Below are positions 54,880 through 64,000 of a DNA stretch of 64,000 nt, one piece after another. The position numbers and the translations under genes are program-made. How positions within the stretch are numbered: position 1 is the first letter of the stretch; each line of letters begins with the position of its first letter. The notes below the pieces were generated by a model that was given only the letters and a program-made list of their open reading frames with translations, was not told the origin of the DNA and did not search any database. Source of the DNA: Acanthococcus lagerstroemiae (taxonomy: Eukaryota > Arthropoda > Insecta > Hemiptera > Eriococcidae); NCBI GenBank assembly GCA_031841125.1, contig CM063106.1, positions 31,120,001 to 31,184,000 on the forward strand, given 5' to 3'.

Positions 54880-55410
54880 GTTGAAAAACTGTTACAAAAT
54901 GGAGCAGGTATAAGTTGATGTACGGAAAAAGAAGATAGTGTGGAGGATGAAGAAAAAGAAGATCGTATTTTGAAAACAGAGTTTGATAAGACTCTGAAAG
55001 AAATGAAAGCAGGTAAAGCAGAAGGAGTTGATGAAATTGCTAATGAGTTATTGAAGAATGCAAAGGAAGTAATTTTAAGATTTGCTAAATGTATGAATGT
55101 ACAACATCTGATTACCCTCATAAATCGCAACAATCTCTCACACCTTATCTAGACTAATTTTTATAACTAATTTAATAAGTTAGATGTAATTTAACAAATA
55201 AGATGTAGATACCGAGATCATGGCCTACAGGCGTTACGTGTCTCGTTAAAATAAAAAAAAGAAACAAAAAAAAAAGAAAAGAGAAATGACCATACATTTC
55301 CAGAAAAACAGGTTATGATCCCTAAAAAAAGAAGAGCAAGCATATGTGAAGATTATCGAACTAATTTATTTTCACACGCATCAAAGATTGCTAAGATAAT
55401 AAATTAGAGA
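54880..55410 (+). pseudogene. Reverse transcriptase N-terminal fragment (RTE-like), interrupted
   Basis: Two RT pieces flank a short insertion. The first encodes EFDKTLKEMKAGKAEGVDEI with ANELLKNAKE (the K-x3-GK-A-x-G-D-x-I-x-x-ELLK block). The second, at about 55320, encodes IPKKRRASICEDYRTNLFSH then ASKIAKII (the IPKK...C-x-[DN]-[YF]-R-x-I-x-L block). In intact elements these are about 40-50 residues apart. Stops occur after each piece. Confidence 0.7.
55095..55275 (+). mobile_element. Short non-LTR 3' end insertion
   Basis: The segment ends in GGCGTTACGTGTCTCGTTAA then A-rich DNA, matching the 3' UTR end at 49470-49535. It is nested between the two halves of the RT fragment and is almost entirely 3' UTR. 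Confidence 0.7.
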
Positions 55411-55470
55411 ACCAGTGGCGTGCATTCCAGGCAAGCACGGTAAGTGCCGCTTACCCTGAAAATTCTCGAG

Positions 55471-56606
55471 AAATAGTAGATTACTGTATAGAGGCGGAAA
55501 GTAAGCGATTAATGACGAGCGTGAGAATTGGCGGAACAGTGTAGCACGTGGAGCTAACGCGCGAGGCATCAAACGCTTACCTACCAACTCTGTACAGTAC
55601 GCTATTTTATTGTATACAGGTCCGGTAATCTCGAACTACAGCTGAATTTCCACCTCTACCAGCTCACTTACACCTCTATGTTATTATCGCCAGCCAATCA
55701 CAGCGTCTTTACATCGCTGCGTCAGTGTTCACGAGTTTATTGCATACAGGTCCGATAAGTAGGTACGATGTAACAGTACCGTTTTCACAAAGGTAAATGA
55801 TATTTTTTATATACGTGCACGGAAAAAAATTTTTCCGCGACGAACGAATCAGCGGAAACGCGTGCGTTACCAGAAGGTTGAGAAAAATTAGGAATTATTT
55901 TCACCAGTGGCGATAACGAGCTGTTATTTTCACTAGTGGCGATAACGGCCAAGCCAGCCAATCAGAAGCAAGAAACAATGGCAATGTAGAATGCACACCT
56001 ATGTTCAAGACGTGTGCAGCTGTGCACGTTTTTACACACCGATGGCTCACCGCGTTCAGTACGTTTACCCTTTTTCTGTTTGCAAATTGAGTATCCCCGG
56101 CTTTGTTTTCGTTAACGTTCAATCAGTTGATGTTTACGAGAAAAGAGACATTATTAATATTTTTAAAGAAATCTCCAGGGAAAAAATTTGTCTCCGTGCA
56201 CTTATATAAAAAATATTGTATAGTACGAGTGGGTCAAAAACGTATGTACGCTTGTCCTGTTGCAGAACTCGGCTTTGCTTCGTTCTACAACAAACTCGCG
56301 TTAACGCTCTTTTTTCCCACTAGTATTGTAATATACAGTTTTACGCTTCGTTCTCGTGAACACTATGACGCAGTGCTGTAAAGAGTGATTGGCTAGCGAT
56401 AACAACATTACCACTCTAGTGGAAAGTCAGCTGTAGTTCGAGATTACCGGACCTGTATACAATAAAATAGCGTACTGTACAGAGTTGGTAGACAGGTAAG
56501 CGATTCATGCCTCGCGCGTTAGCTCCACTGGCTGCGCTCGTTCCGCCAATTCTCGCGCTCGTCATTAATCGCTTACTTTCCGCCTCTGTACAGTAATCTA
56601 CTATTT
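55471..56606. mobile_element. Foldback element with ~270-bp arms
   Basis: 55471-55745 and 56345-56606 are inverted copies: AAATAGTAGATTACTGTA, AAGCGATTAATGACGAGCG, TATTGTATACAGGTCCGG, AGCCAATCAC and GTGTTCACGAG recur in mirror order. The middle holds two tandem TTTTCACYAGTGGCGATAAC units near 55898 and 55929. A hAT-like CAGTGGCGTGCATTCCAGG sits upstream at 55411. No transposase. Confidence 0.75.
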
Positions 56607-56786
56607 CTTATACAATATCAACTTCAGCTTGTAACAAATAAAAGATAATGAAACATTGGGTAGAACAGCAACTGTGTTGACGCCTACAACGCTTATACTT
56701 AAGTATATAATAAATTCACGGGAGTGAGGATACACTTGAAACAGAAACGTATACTGTTCAGCATTCGGCAATCTTCGTACATGTAT

Positions 56787-58293
56787 GGGTAATTCTCCCA
56801 ATAACTCGTAATTTTAATTTTTTTTTTTAAAAAGCATTTTTGAATTAATTTTTTGATGGATTTTTTTCATAGAAGTGTAATGTATATGTATCTTAAGCAG
56901 GCATGTATGAGTTTCAACAATCTACCACCCCCCTAGTTGGGGCAGGGGGATACAATTTGTAAACGACGAAGGAATTTTTGTAAAATAATTGTGTGCTCTA
57001 TCATAATTCATCGAGAACTCAAATTCCCAAAATTTGCCCATAGATTGTTCTTGTTTAACACGGCAGTGTTGGATACTAGAAACAATCAGTGGAATATGCC
57101 TTTTAATACGGGAAGTGTAAGACAATTTTTCCGGATCCTTTATTACAATTTTCAGTGATCGATAACTCGAGGATCCTTACCAATAGTTAATCGATTAGAG
57201 GCAAGCTTATCGATTTAAATCGATTTTGGATCGATTTTTTGACAGCCCTAACTCGGATATGATGACGAAGGGAAAAAATCTTGTAGGCAGCCAGCAGTTC
57301 GAAAAAATTTAATACTGAGCACGTTGCAAGCCCGTAGCCAGCCTTGCATTTCAGTCGGGATAAACGACATTCGAGGCAGGGCAATATTTCAACATTTTGT
57401 AAATATATTATCAATATTATCATTGATCTTTGGAAGCGTCAAAGCTTCGAAGCTGTGAATCATTCGAAGTTAGTACTGAACATGAGCCCAGCGTTGCCAG
57501 ATGATATAAAGATTTTTTTTTTTTTTTGGCCAGCCAGGGCAAACAGGTTGGTCAACCAGGGCAATGCCCTGATTGCCCTGGCTTAGCGTGGGCTTAGCTA
57601 CGGGCCTAGCACGTTGGTATATTCTACAGTGTTGGCTTGCTATAAATATATGCGGTTATTCAATACTTGTGATAATTGCTTCACAGTTTATTACTGTAAA
57701 ATAATCTACGAAGGAAAATTTAGAGTACGGATAGTCGATTTTCAGTTAAAAAGCATTATGTATAACCATATTAACTTCAGAATTTTTGGAAATTATTTTG
57801 TGGACGAAATATAACATCCTTCTAACTATAAAGATTCAGGGTTTCTATTTTTTTCGGCAACGAATGTCATCCACAATAAGCACTACTGAAATGTGCAAAC
57901 TACAAAGGAATAAAAGTGGTTACACAACTTCAACGTGGCCTGTAGACCCTCCTAAGGGGTCAAAATTTTGGGCAGCGCCCTCAAATGACTTGCACAACAT
58001 ATCTCTTTAAGAAAACATTCTACATACATTTTTTATTAGAAATATCTGTCTGTGTGACGCGTTTTTAAGAAAAATCCGTGAGTGGTTACATAGACGATGA
58101 TGGAATTTTGACCATAATTTGATAGTTAGGGGATGTTAGGTATGTCAGGTTATGTATTTTGAACTCTTTAGTAGATTGACGTGATAGAAGAGATTCACAC
58201 TTATCTAACAAAAACAAAATTATTGTTCTAACATTTTTAGTTTTTGAGATTCAAAACGGTTACTTGAATATTGAGTTATTGGGAGAATGACCC
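56787..58293. mobile_element. Second TIR element with GGGTAATTCTCC ends and 4-bp duplication
   Basis: The left end GGGTAATTCTCCCAATAACTC and right end, in complement, GGGTCATTCTCCCAATAACTC match over about 21 bp. GTAT flanks both sides (56783-56786, 58294-58297). The interior is non-coding and contains a nested hAT MITE at 57327-57608. It shares its first 12 bases with the element at 52596-53767. Confidence 0.8.
57327..57608. mobile_element. hAT MITE nested in the TIR element
   Basis: The ends CAAGCCCGTAGCCAGC and, in complement, TAGGCCCGTAGCTAAGC are flanked by a perfect 8-bp duplication GCACGTTG (57319-57326, 57609-57616). A similar end, CAGGCCCGTAGCTAACG, lies at 61726. The 282-bp body is non-coding and has CAGGGCAAT..ATTGCCCTGG symmetry near its right end. 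Confidence 0.85.
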
Positions 58294-58689
58294 GTATATT
58301 CGTATAGGCCAGCGAGGTGTGCGTCGGATCTAACGCTTCCTTTCCATACTGCATGTAACATTGCACGACTTATGCTCCACCTCTGTGTTAATTACAACAC
58401 AAAAACACATTAGCATGTTCAACGCGATGAAACCTGTGCGTTTGGTTGCGTTCCAGAAGTGCTTTGAGTCAGGCTTGCCTCAGCCTGGCTACACACGAAT
58501 GTCGAAGTTGATAGTGAAACGTGATTATGTTCTTCTACTAGTCAACGCGTTATTTTGAATGCTCAGATTTTTTTGCCTACAAAATGCGTACTTGGGATCT
58601 TATTGAAAACCTGTTCTTTTTACGCGATTTACTTTTAATGAACAATTAGAATTTATAGCCAAAACCAGAACTACCGTTTTCAAAAACTG

Positions 58690-58856
58690 AGCAAAAGAAG
58701 GTGGTTCGAGTTTTACCTAGGCATTTCCACGTATTGCAATATGAAAACATTTTGCGGTTAACTTGTTGTGAAGATGGTGGAAAATTATTTTGTTGGCCAT
58801 GTTTATTATTCGTCGCAGAAAAGGATAAATGCATAAAAATATGGAATGGCCCTACA
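58690..58856 (+). pseudogene. TTF-type zinc finger fragment (hAT-related)
   Basis: After stops in a region reading GGSSFT, the frame from 58731 encodes VLQYENILRLTCCEDGGKLF and CWPCLLFVAEKDKC. The pattern C-x(5-7)-LFC-W/F-PC-LLF is the TTF/BED-like zinc finger found at the N-terminus of one group of hAT transposases and in zinc finger MYM-type proteins. No further transposase follows, so it is a fragment. Confidence 0.5.
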
Positions 58857-61725
58857 CAGGGAATTTTTTTTTTGCTTTAATACTTGGGAATTGAGTTGAG
58901 AAATTGGGAAAATTCAATAGGTCAAAGGTTTTTTTGGGCTTTGATATTTGGGACTTTTGAGTTGAGTCATTTCGAAAAATACCTCAAAACCCAAGTTTAT
59001 TTGAATATTCGGATTTAAAATTAGGTTGGTCAAAATTTTTGAAATTAAATTCGCACTTTACAAAAATTTTTTTTTCTGTCATAAATTGATCAGAATAGTT
59101 TAGCGATTCTCCCCCCTCCCCCCAGTTAAAAAAATTTGGGCAACTTACGAAGAAAACTTAAGTTGCCACCACTGCTCCCCAATATTAGTCAGTGTCCTTG
59201 TTCTTGTACCTACTCACATCATATTGCTAACAAAATATCACAATTTCCATTGATCGTTTTCTTCAATAGCGACTTGTTGAGTAATTTTCCAAGCACATAA
59301 TGTTATTTCATTACCACTTATTACATAACTCTTCCAATTTATAAAAAAAACAAAACAGATATTGTAACGTGTTCTAGCTGCGTAAGAATTTTTTTTTCGT
59401 ACCTTCCGTTTGCCGAAGCTATAGGTTAGGCGAATAGGGGGTGTATAAATAGGGTTCCCGATCGAAATTTGGTTTCTTATCTCGGTAATACAGTAGCATA
59501 GCTTCACCGTTTTCATAACATTAAAAAAAATTTCCCCCTCCCCCCATGGAAAGACCGTTTTGGTTAGATCGATCAGCAGTCTGAGTGCATAACGTGACCC
59601 CCCCCCCATCCCTAATCAGCATAAATTAGGTCTACTTAATTCGGCATAATATCTGCTTGTATGTTATAAGTCTCATTTTCATTTCACCGGCTCCGAATCA
59701 CAGGTCTAAGATTTTGATTAGCGATTTCGAATTGAATGTAAGGATGCAGTAGATCTGCTAAACACGACTGAAGATTTTGTTCGAAGATATATACCATAAT
59801 GTAATAATCGCGCTCATTTTCTCAACAAATTGGAAACTGTGACATCTTTAGGAAAAATGAGAACCAAAGCGAAAAATCTCATTCTATGCGATTCTCATCT
59901 CTTATATATTTTTCATTGCGTTTTCGCTATTAAGGTTTAGCCGGAGCAACGGTGTACAACTTGTAAGTTTTGTAAAACATTTAGCGTTTTATGTTAACTT
60001 TTTAATGATCTCGGTAAACACGTGGAATACGAATTATCCGAAATGAATTCATTGCCATGAACGACACAGATTTACACAGAAAATGCTCGTGCGAGACTTC
60101 GCAGCACGAACAATACTGAACTATACGTATGCGTGGTACACAAAAGGACTTATAATAGTTCTGCAAGATGCAGAAATTATTTGAACCAATTCCAAAAAGA
60201 ATATCATACAGTTTTTTCTTATCTCTCTTTCTTTGATTTTAATGCGAATCTTTACAATTTACAATCGAACAATTTGCTACAAATGTTTGCAAGTGACTAT
60301 TCTGCGAAAAGAAAGAAAGCAAGCACTGTCTCTTCGAAAAGAATATTTCATGTTCTTATTGATACATAGTTAATATAAGTAGACAGTCAGCCCCGTAGCT
60401 CGGGGGAGCAAATTAGTGAAAGATGACGAGCTGACAATTTCAAACTCAAAATTTCAGTAGACGAACAAAAAAAAGGCTCTTTATTTAGATTTCAGCCCAA
60501 ACTAATTAGGAGAATAAACAAAACCAAACTCCAATGCTGAGGGCTGGTCTCCACATGCATCCTCTCCCACCCCCGACATCCATGTAAGCATTGATAATTT
60601 CTTGTTGTATTATTATAATCGACAGTAGCAGGAAATATAAGGGGTTCAGGGTTCCGGATTGGAGATCGTGAGATGAGATCCGCGTGTCACGTTAGGGGGG
60701 GGGATTCCAGCTATCTTCGCTTTTTTTTAAATCATCAAGTTATTTGTTTTATAATTACCTACTACATAATTTGTTGTGTAATATTATTTCCCTTTATCGT
60801 AATTGGTTTACCGGCTGTGGTAAAGGGAATGAAAATTAGGAATATCGCTTTTACAATTCTTGGTTTCATTTTTTTTTTTTTTTTAATATTTATCTTTATT
60901 ACTACATCTTTATTTTTTATCAATTTCAGAGTGTAGAAGCACTGAATATCACAATATGATAACATCGGTCGAAATTCGGACGTAAATTTGCGATATAGTG
61001 TAGTCTGGAATGAAAAATGTTTTTGCGTTACAGTTCGAATGTTTTCCCTCCCACGCATCGAATAAAGGAAGACTTCACTGACGTTCAAATGAAATTTTAA
61101 CGGAGATCGTATTCATCTAGTTTCAATATTTCATAAGCAGAGACAGGTTCCACGGCTACAGTTGACAAACCGTTTTGTCCCAGGTTGTCCTGTTACGAGT
61201 ATTTTTGTGTATTTTTCATTCGGTAATTCTCTGTCAGTAGGATGTATTTATCCGAGACTATTTCCAACGTTTCATTCTAACAGCCACTAACGACGGCTTA
61301 CAATATTTGTTGAAGGGGGTGGGGATAAGATTAAAAACGAAAGAAGCTTAAGGTAAAACGATCAGTAAGGGGTTTCATAAGTTTACAACTTAAAAATATT
61401 TGGCTCTCGGTGACTAAAGCAGTTCCCTTTGGTTTAAAACCCCACCAGCTAACATTTTTCTGGAATCGAATAATTTTAAGGGATGTGCCTTGAGGATGGG
61501 TCATGTTCAACATACGGTATCCCACAGAAAAAGCAGCGGGTTTGTTTTGTAAACTCCTAAGGGTCAAGTTTGGTTAAGACATTTCGTTCGACCGTAAACA
61601 TCGTTCTCATTAGTGTATAGATTGAGCACCAATCGAAAATGTTACGAAAAATTGTTTCTATGGTCAGTGGTGTCTATTTAGTCCAGTCTAATTAGCATTT
61701 GAAATGAGAAAAATTGCGATCAAAG
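58857..61725. other. No gene or clear repeat recognised
   Basis: AT-rich with homopolymer runs (T near 60870, G near 60697, C near 59600). No frame resembles a receptor exon or a mobile-element protein. The TM1-TM2 exon of the receptor was looked for here and not found. Confidence 0.4.
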
Positions 61726-61835
61726 CAGGCCCGTAGCTAACGTCAGGCTGGCTGGCAAGCGCGCCACCCCGGCTAGCACATTCTTTTAAATAAAAAAAAA
61801 ATAAAAAAAAAATAATAATAACATGATAAATAAAA
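61726..61835. mobile_element. Single hAT MITE end with A-rich flank
   Basis: CAGGCCCGTAGCTAACGTC matches the end of the MITE at 57327-57608. It is followed by an AT/A-rich run and no second end. Confidence 0.45.
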
Positions 61836-61849
61836 ACAGCTAGAAGTAA

Positions 61850-62560
61850 AAATAAAAGATTGTGTTGTACCCAACCTTATGACTCATGTCCTGGTTGAAT
61901 ATCAAATGCCCTGGCACACACAAACGGTTACCTATGGGCCGAGATCAACGGTTTCTCTACAGACTATTGTGTGGACTGATTCATTGTATCACCTACATAT
62001 AACCCACCCCCCGCGGGCGCTTTCCGCCACGGTTAAAAATGTGTCCTCACCGTCAATTTTTTCCAAATAACTCGGAAAATATGAGATGTTGGATTCATTT
62101 ATGGGATCAAAAAACGCTCAACGAAATTCCTCACAAAACGATGTCAAAATCATGCTTTTGACTAAGGAGGAAGCACTACAAAAAACCGCCCAAAAAGTAG
62201 GTAAGGTAAGTATTTTTCATTTTTCTTTTTTCTTAGCACATGAATGAAAAATTATGCGGGATAAGGAAATCATTCATCCTACTAAAAAGGTTTTGCACAC
62301 AATATCCTATAAAATGATACCAAATATGAAATCATAATGGGAACCACTACAGGGAGCCACCAAGAACGTACAATTTGCTGAAATATTTCATAATTTGTAA
62401 GAAATTCGAATACATACATAAATATAAGCGCGGAGAAAACCGAAACTCTACATTTTTCGTGGCTCTTGTAATAGAGGTTCCCGTTATGTTGAGGGCATAT
62501 CATATTTGGCTTTATTTTGTAGGAAACTGTACAGAAAATCGTTCTACATATCGCATATAG
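61850..62560. repeat. Dispersed repeat related to 35835-35960 and 41104-41290
   Basis: 62050-62170 matches the 35.8-kb copy and 62230-62360 the 41.1-kb copy, by the landmarks given there. Together they suggest one longer repeat family of unknown class. Confidence 0.5.
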
Positions 62561-62799
62561 TTTTCTACTTATTTGAAGAAGAAAAAAAAAAAGAAAAAAG
62601 AGTATAAGTAGGTAATCTTGTTACTTGAGGAGGGTCGGCGAAAAGGCAAGCATCTTAAAACTGTCGACCGCCTTGAACAATCGACACTTTTGTTCTATAA
62701 AAATTAATACGTAATTATCGACATAACATCAAATATTATGTTACCAGTAAGAACTGGGCCTTTTCAACGGCACAGTACCGAGTAGTCAACAACAACAAC

Positions 62800-62935
62800 A
62801 TAACCCCCACAGATTGGACGGACTGCACAACCACACACAACCAATAGGAGCACACAACTAATAACATTCATTGATTGGACAGACTGCATAATCACAGGCA
62901 ACCAATAGAAGCACAAGATTAAACAGGTTTACCAT
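62800..62935. repeat. Two ~70-bp tandem units
   Basis: GATTGGACGGACTGCACAAC and GATTGGACAGACTGCATAATC each lead into CAACCAATAGRAGCACA, at 62812 and 62874. They lie just upstream of the hammerhead motif. Confidence 0.75.
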
Positions 62936-62990
62936 ACGGTACTACTCTCGAGTATAACTACAGGACCACATGAGATAAGTCTAATTTAGG

Positions 62991-63036
62991 GTACTCCACT
63001 GATGATGGCATAACAGCCGAAAGCGCTCTGGAATAC
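62991..63036 (+). ncRNA. Hammerhead ribozyme motif (type I, minimal stem III)
   Basis: The conserved core is present: CTGATGA (62999-63005), a short stem II GGC/GCC around a 6-base loop (63007-63018), then GAAA (63019-63022). Stem I pairs GTACTCCA (62991-62998) with TGGAATAC (63029-63036), seven of eight positions. Stem III is the self-complementary AGCGCT (63022-63027), and the predicted cleavage is after C63028. One extra U lies between CTGATGA and stem II. Such minimal type I hammerheads, able to act as dimers through a palindromic stem III, are known from Penelope-like retroelements and some tandem repeats. Confidence 0.65.
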
Positions 63037-63079
63037 AGAACAAGAAAAAGTGGGGTCCGTTTCCCCAGCAGCGCCCATT

Positions 63080-63610
63080 TCAGATTCGAAGTTCAAAATT
63101 TCAGGATCGTTAGTGCTAGTTAGTGCCGTAAAAATTTTCGTTAGTGCTTCCCCCTTCCATACTTTTTAAAAAATGAATTTGGGCGCTGCTGGGGAAACGG
63201 TGACACCGCCCATGAGGGCTAGCTCTCCGAAACACTCAGGATTGTTAGTACTGGTTAGTGCTGTGCCAATTTTCGTTAGTGCAACCCGCCCACCCTCGCA
63301 GTCGACCACATCCACATTGTAGGGTACAAAATATAAGGTACCGAAGACCCCATTCTAGAATCGAAGCTCAAAATGTCAGGATCATTAGTGCTACATTAGT
63401 GCTGGGCAAATTTTCGTAAGGGCAACCCGCCATCCCCTGCAGTCGTTCAATTTCACATTGTAGGGGACAAAATATAAGGGACCGAAGACCCCATTCCAGA
63501 ATCGAAGCTCAAAATGTCAGAATCATTAGTGCTACGTTAATGCTGGTTAGTGCTGGACAACTTTTCCTTAGTGCAACACGTCAACCCCTGCAGTCCTTCA
63601 CATCCACATT
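63080..63610. repeat. ~141-bp tandem repeat array
   Basis: CGAAGCTCAAAATGTCAG occurs at 63362 and 63503, exactly 141 bp apart. Diverged units with TTAGTGCTRGTTAGTGCYG, AATTTTCGTTAGTGC and CACATCCACATTGTAGGG extend back to 63080. A separate inverted pair, TTTCCCCAGCAGCGCCCA (63060) and its complement (63184), brackets the first unit. Confidence 0.8.
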
Positions 63611-64000
63611 CAAATCAAATCAACCTTTATTGGGCGAGGTATACATAAATTACAATATGTTATATGCCGTGGCCCCAAAGTGGGGCTCAGTCCCTCCCAG
63701 GCCCGTATCGAGCAAAGGTTTCCCGCAATCTCCTCCATTCTATCCGGTTCCTGGCTATTGTTTGAAAATTGTTGTTACCTAAAAATTTATTTATGTCGTC
63801 TTTCCATCTGTGTTTTGGGCGGCCCCAACTTCTAATTTTTCCCCAAGGTTGCCAGAAAGTGGCTCTGTAGGTCCATCGGTTGTCTTCAAGTCGTGAGATA
63901 TGGCCTGCCCATTTCCATTTGTTAAGTTTTATGTGTTCTATTATATTGTAGTTTCCATTTAGTTTGTTTTTTATTGTTTGTAGGTTTACCCTGTCTCTTC
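63611..64000 (-). mobile_element. RTE-like non-LTR retrotransposon 3' end, runs off the window
   Basis: The minus-strand 3' end is GGTTGATTTGATTTG at 63611-63625, a short-unit tail. The coding end lies upstream at 63687-64000. The rest of the element is beyond the window edge. Confidence 0.8.
63687..64000 (-). CDS. RTE-like ORF2 C-terminus (partial)
   Basis: The frame is open from the window edge to a stop at 63687 and encodes NKWKWAGHISRLEDNRWTYR, FWQPWGKIRSWGRPKHRWKD and FQTIARNRIEWRRLRETF, ending YGPGRD. W-[KA]-GH-[IV]-[SA]-R, WGRPKHRW-x-DD and A-x-[DN]R-x2-W are the conserved end blocks of RTE-like elements. No stop or frameshift is visible in the 104 codons, so this copy may be younger than the others in the window. 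Whether the full element is intact cannot be judged from here. Confidence 0.85.
   Translation of the reverse strand, partial: RDRVNLQTIKNKLNGNYNIIEHIKLNKWKWAGHISRLEDNRWTYRATFWQPWGKIRSWGRPKHRWKDDINKFLGNNNFQTIARNRIEWRRLRETFARYGPGRD

Noticed and set aside
56601..56801. A TM-like frame (EFIIYLSISVVGVNTVAVLP) as the receptor's upstream exon
   Set aside because: It lacks the NLSLAD and WFFG motifs expected before TM3, and it straddles the end of the GGGTAATTCTCC element.
59238..59609. A 123-codon minus-strand frame as a gene
   Set aside because: No recognisable motif, composition typical of AT-rich chance frames and runs of C in the reading.

Overview
This window looks like nuclear DNA of an arthropod, most likely an insect. 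It is AT-rich, has almost no long open frames and is dominated by transposable elements. The only host gene I can support is a neuropeptide G-protein-coupled receptor of the orexin/allatotropin-receptor type, on the minus strand. Four exons can be placed to the base by GT-AG boundaries and matching codon phase: 54751-54604 (TM3-TM4), 35123-34860 (extracellular loop 2, TM5, start of loop 3), 12062-11918 (loop 3, TM6) and 7348-7236 (TM7). The introns are about 19.5, 22.8 and 4.6 kb. The exons for the N-terminus, TM1 and TM2 must lie beyond 64000, and the C-terminal tail exon was not found. I cannot name the species; insect allatotropin receptors fit best, but no search could be run.

Layout. 1-7200 holds a palindromic 14-bp motif cluster (900-2115), hairpin elements and a pogo/Tigger-like remnant (4810-5483). 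7641-10760 is a piggyBac-like element with TTAA ends, filled with a ~175-bp satellite. 12.5-18.3 kb is degenerate tandem repeats with a TA-flanked MITE; an RTE-like retrotransposon end at 18340-19004 has a 49-bp target duplication, and a tRNA-derived SINE follows. 21.7-31.0 kb is a four-level nest: a non-LTR retrotransposon with RNase H is split by a TA-flanked TIR element, which is split by a small hAT element, which is split by an intact Ty1/copia element with identical 111-bp LTRs. 31.4-36.8 kb has an R1-type 3' end fragment, a 674-bp hAT element, two non-LTR 3' ends and a SINE-like foldback. 37214-41095 is a hAT element packed with satellites. 42705-44575 is a GC-rich R1-type element with the typical 14-bp target duplication. 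44.9-51 kb carries further non-LTR fragments, a MITE and a third block of the 46-bp minisatellite. 52.4-58.3 kb holds TIR elements, two of them sharing GGGTAATTCTCC ends and 4-bp target duplications. The last 1.3 kb has a hammerhead ribozyme motif, a 141-bp tandem repeat and another RTE-like 3' end.

The most notable structures are the hammerhead motif at 62991-63036, the 46-bp minisatellite placed in opposing arrays inside several unrelated mobile elements, the satellite-filled piggyBac-like element, and the nested insertion in which the interrupted reading frame can be followed exactly across a TA duplication. All boundaries were read by eye; family names are from motif recognition only.
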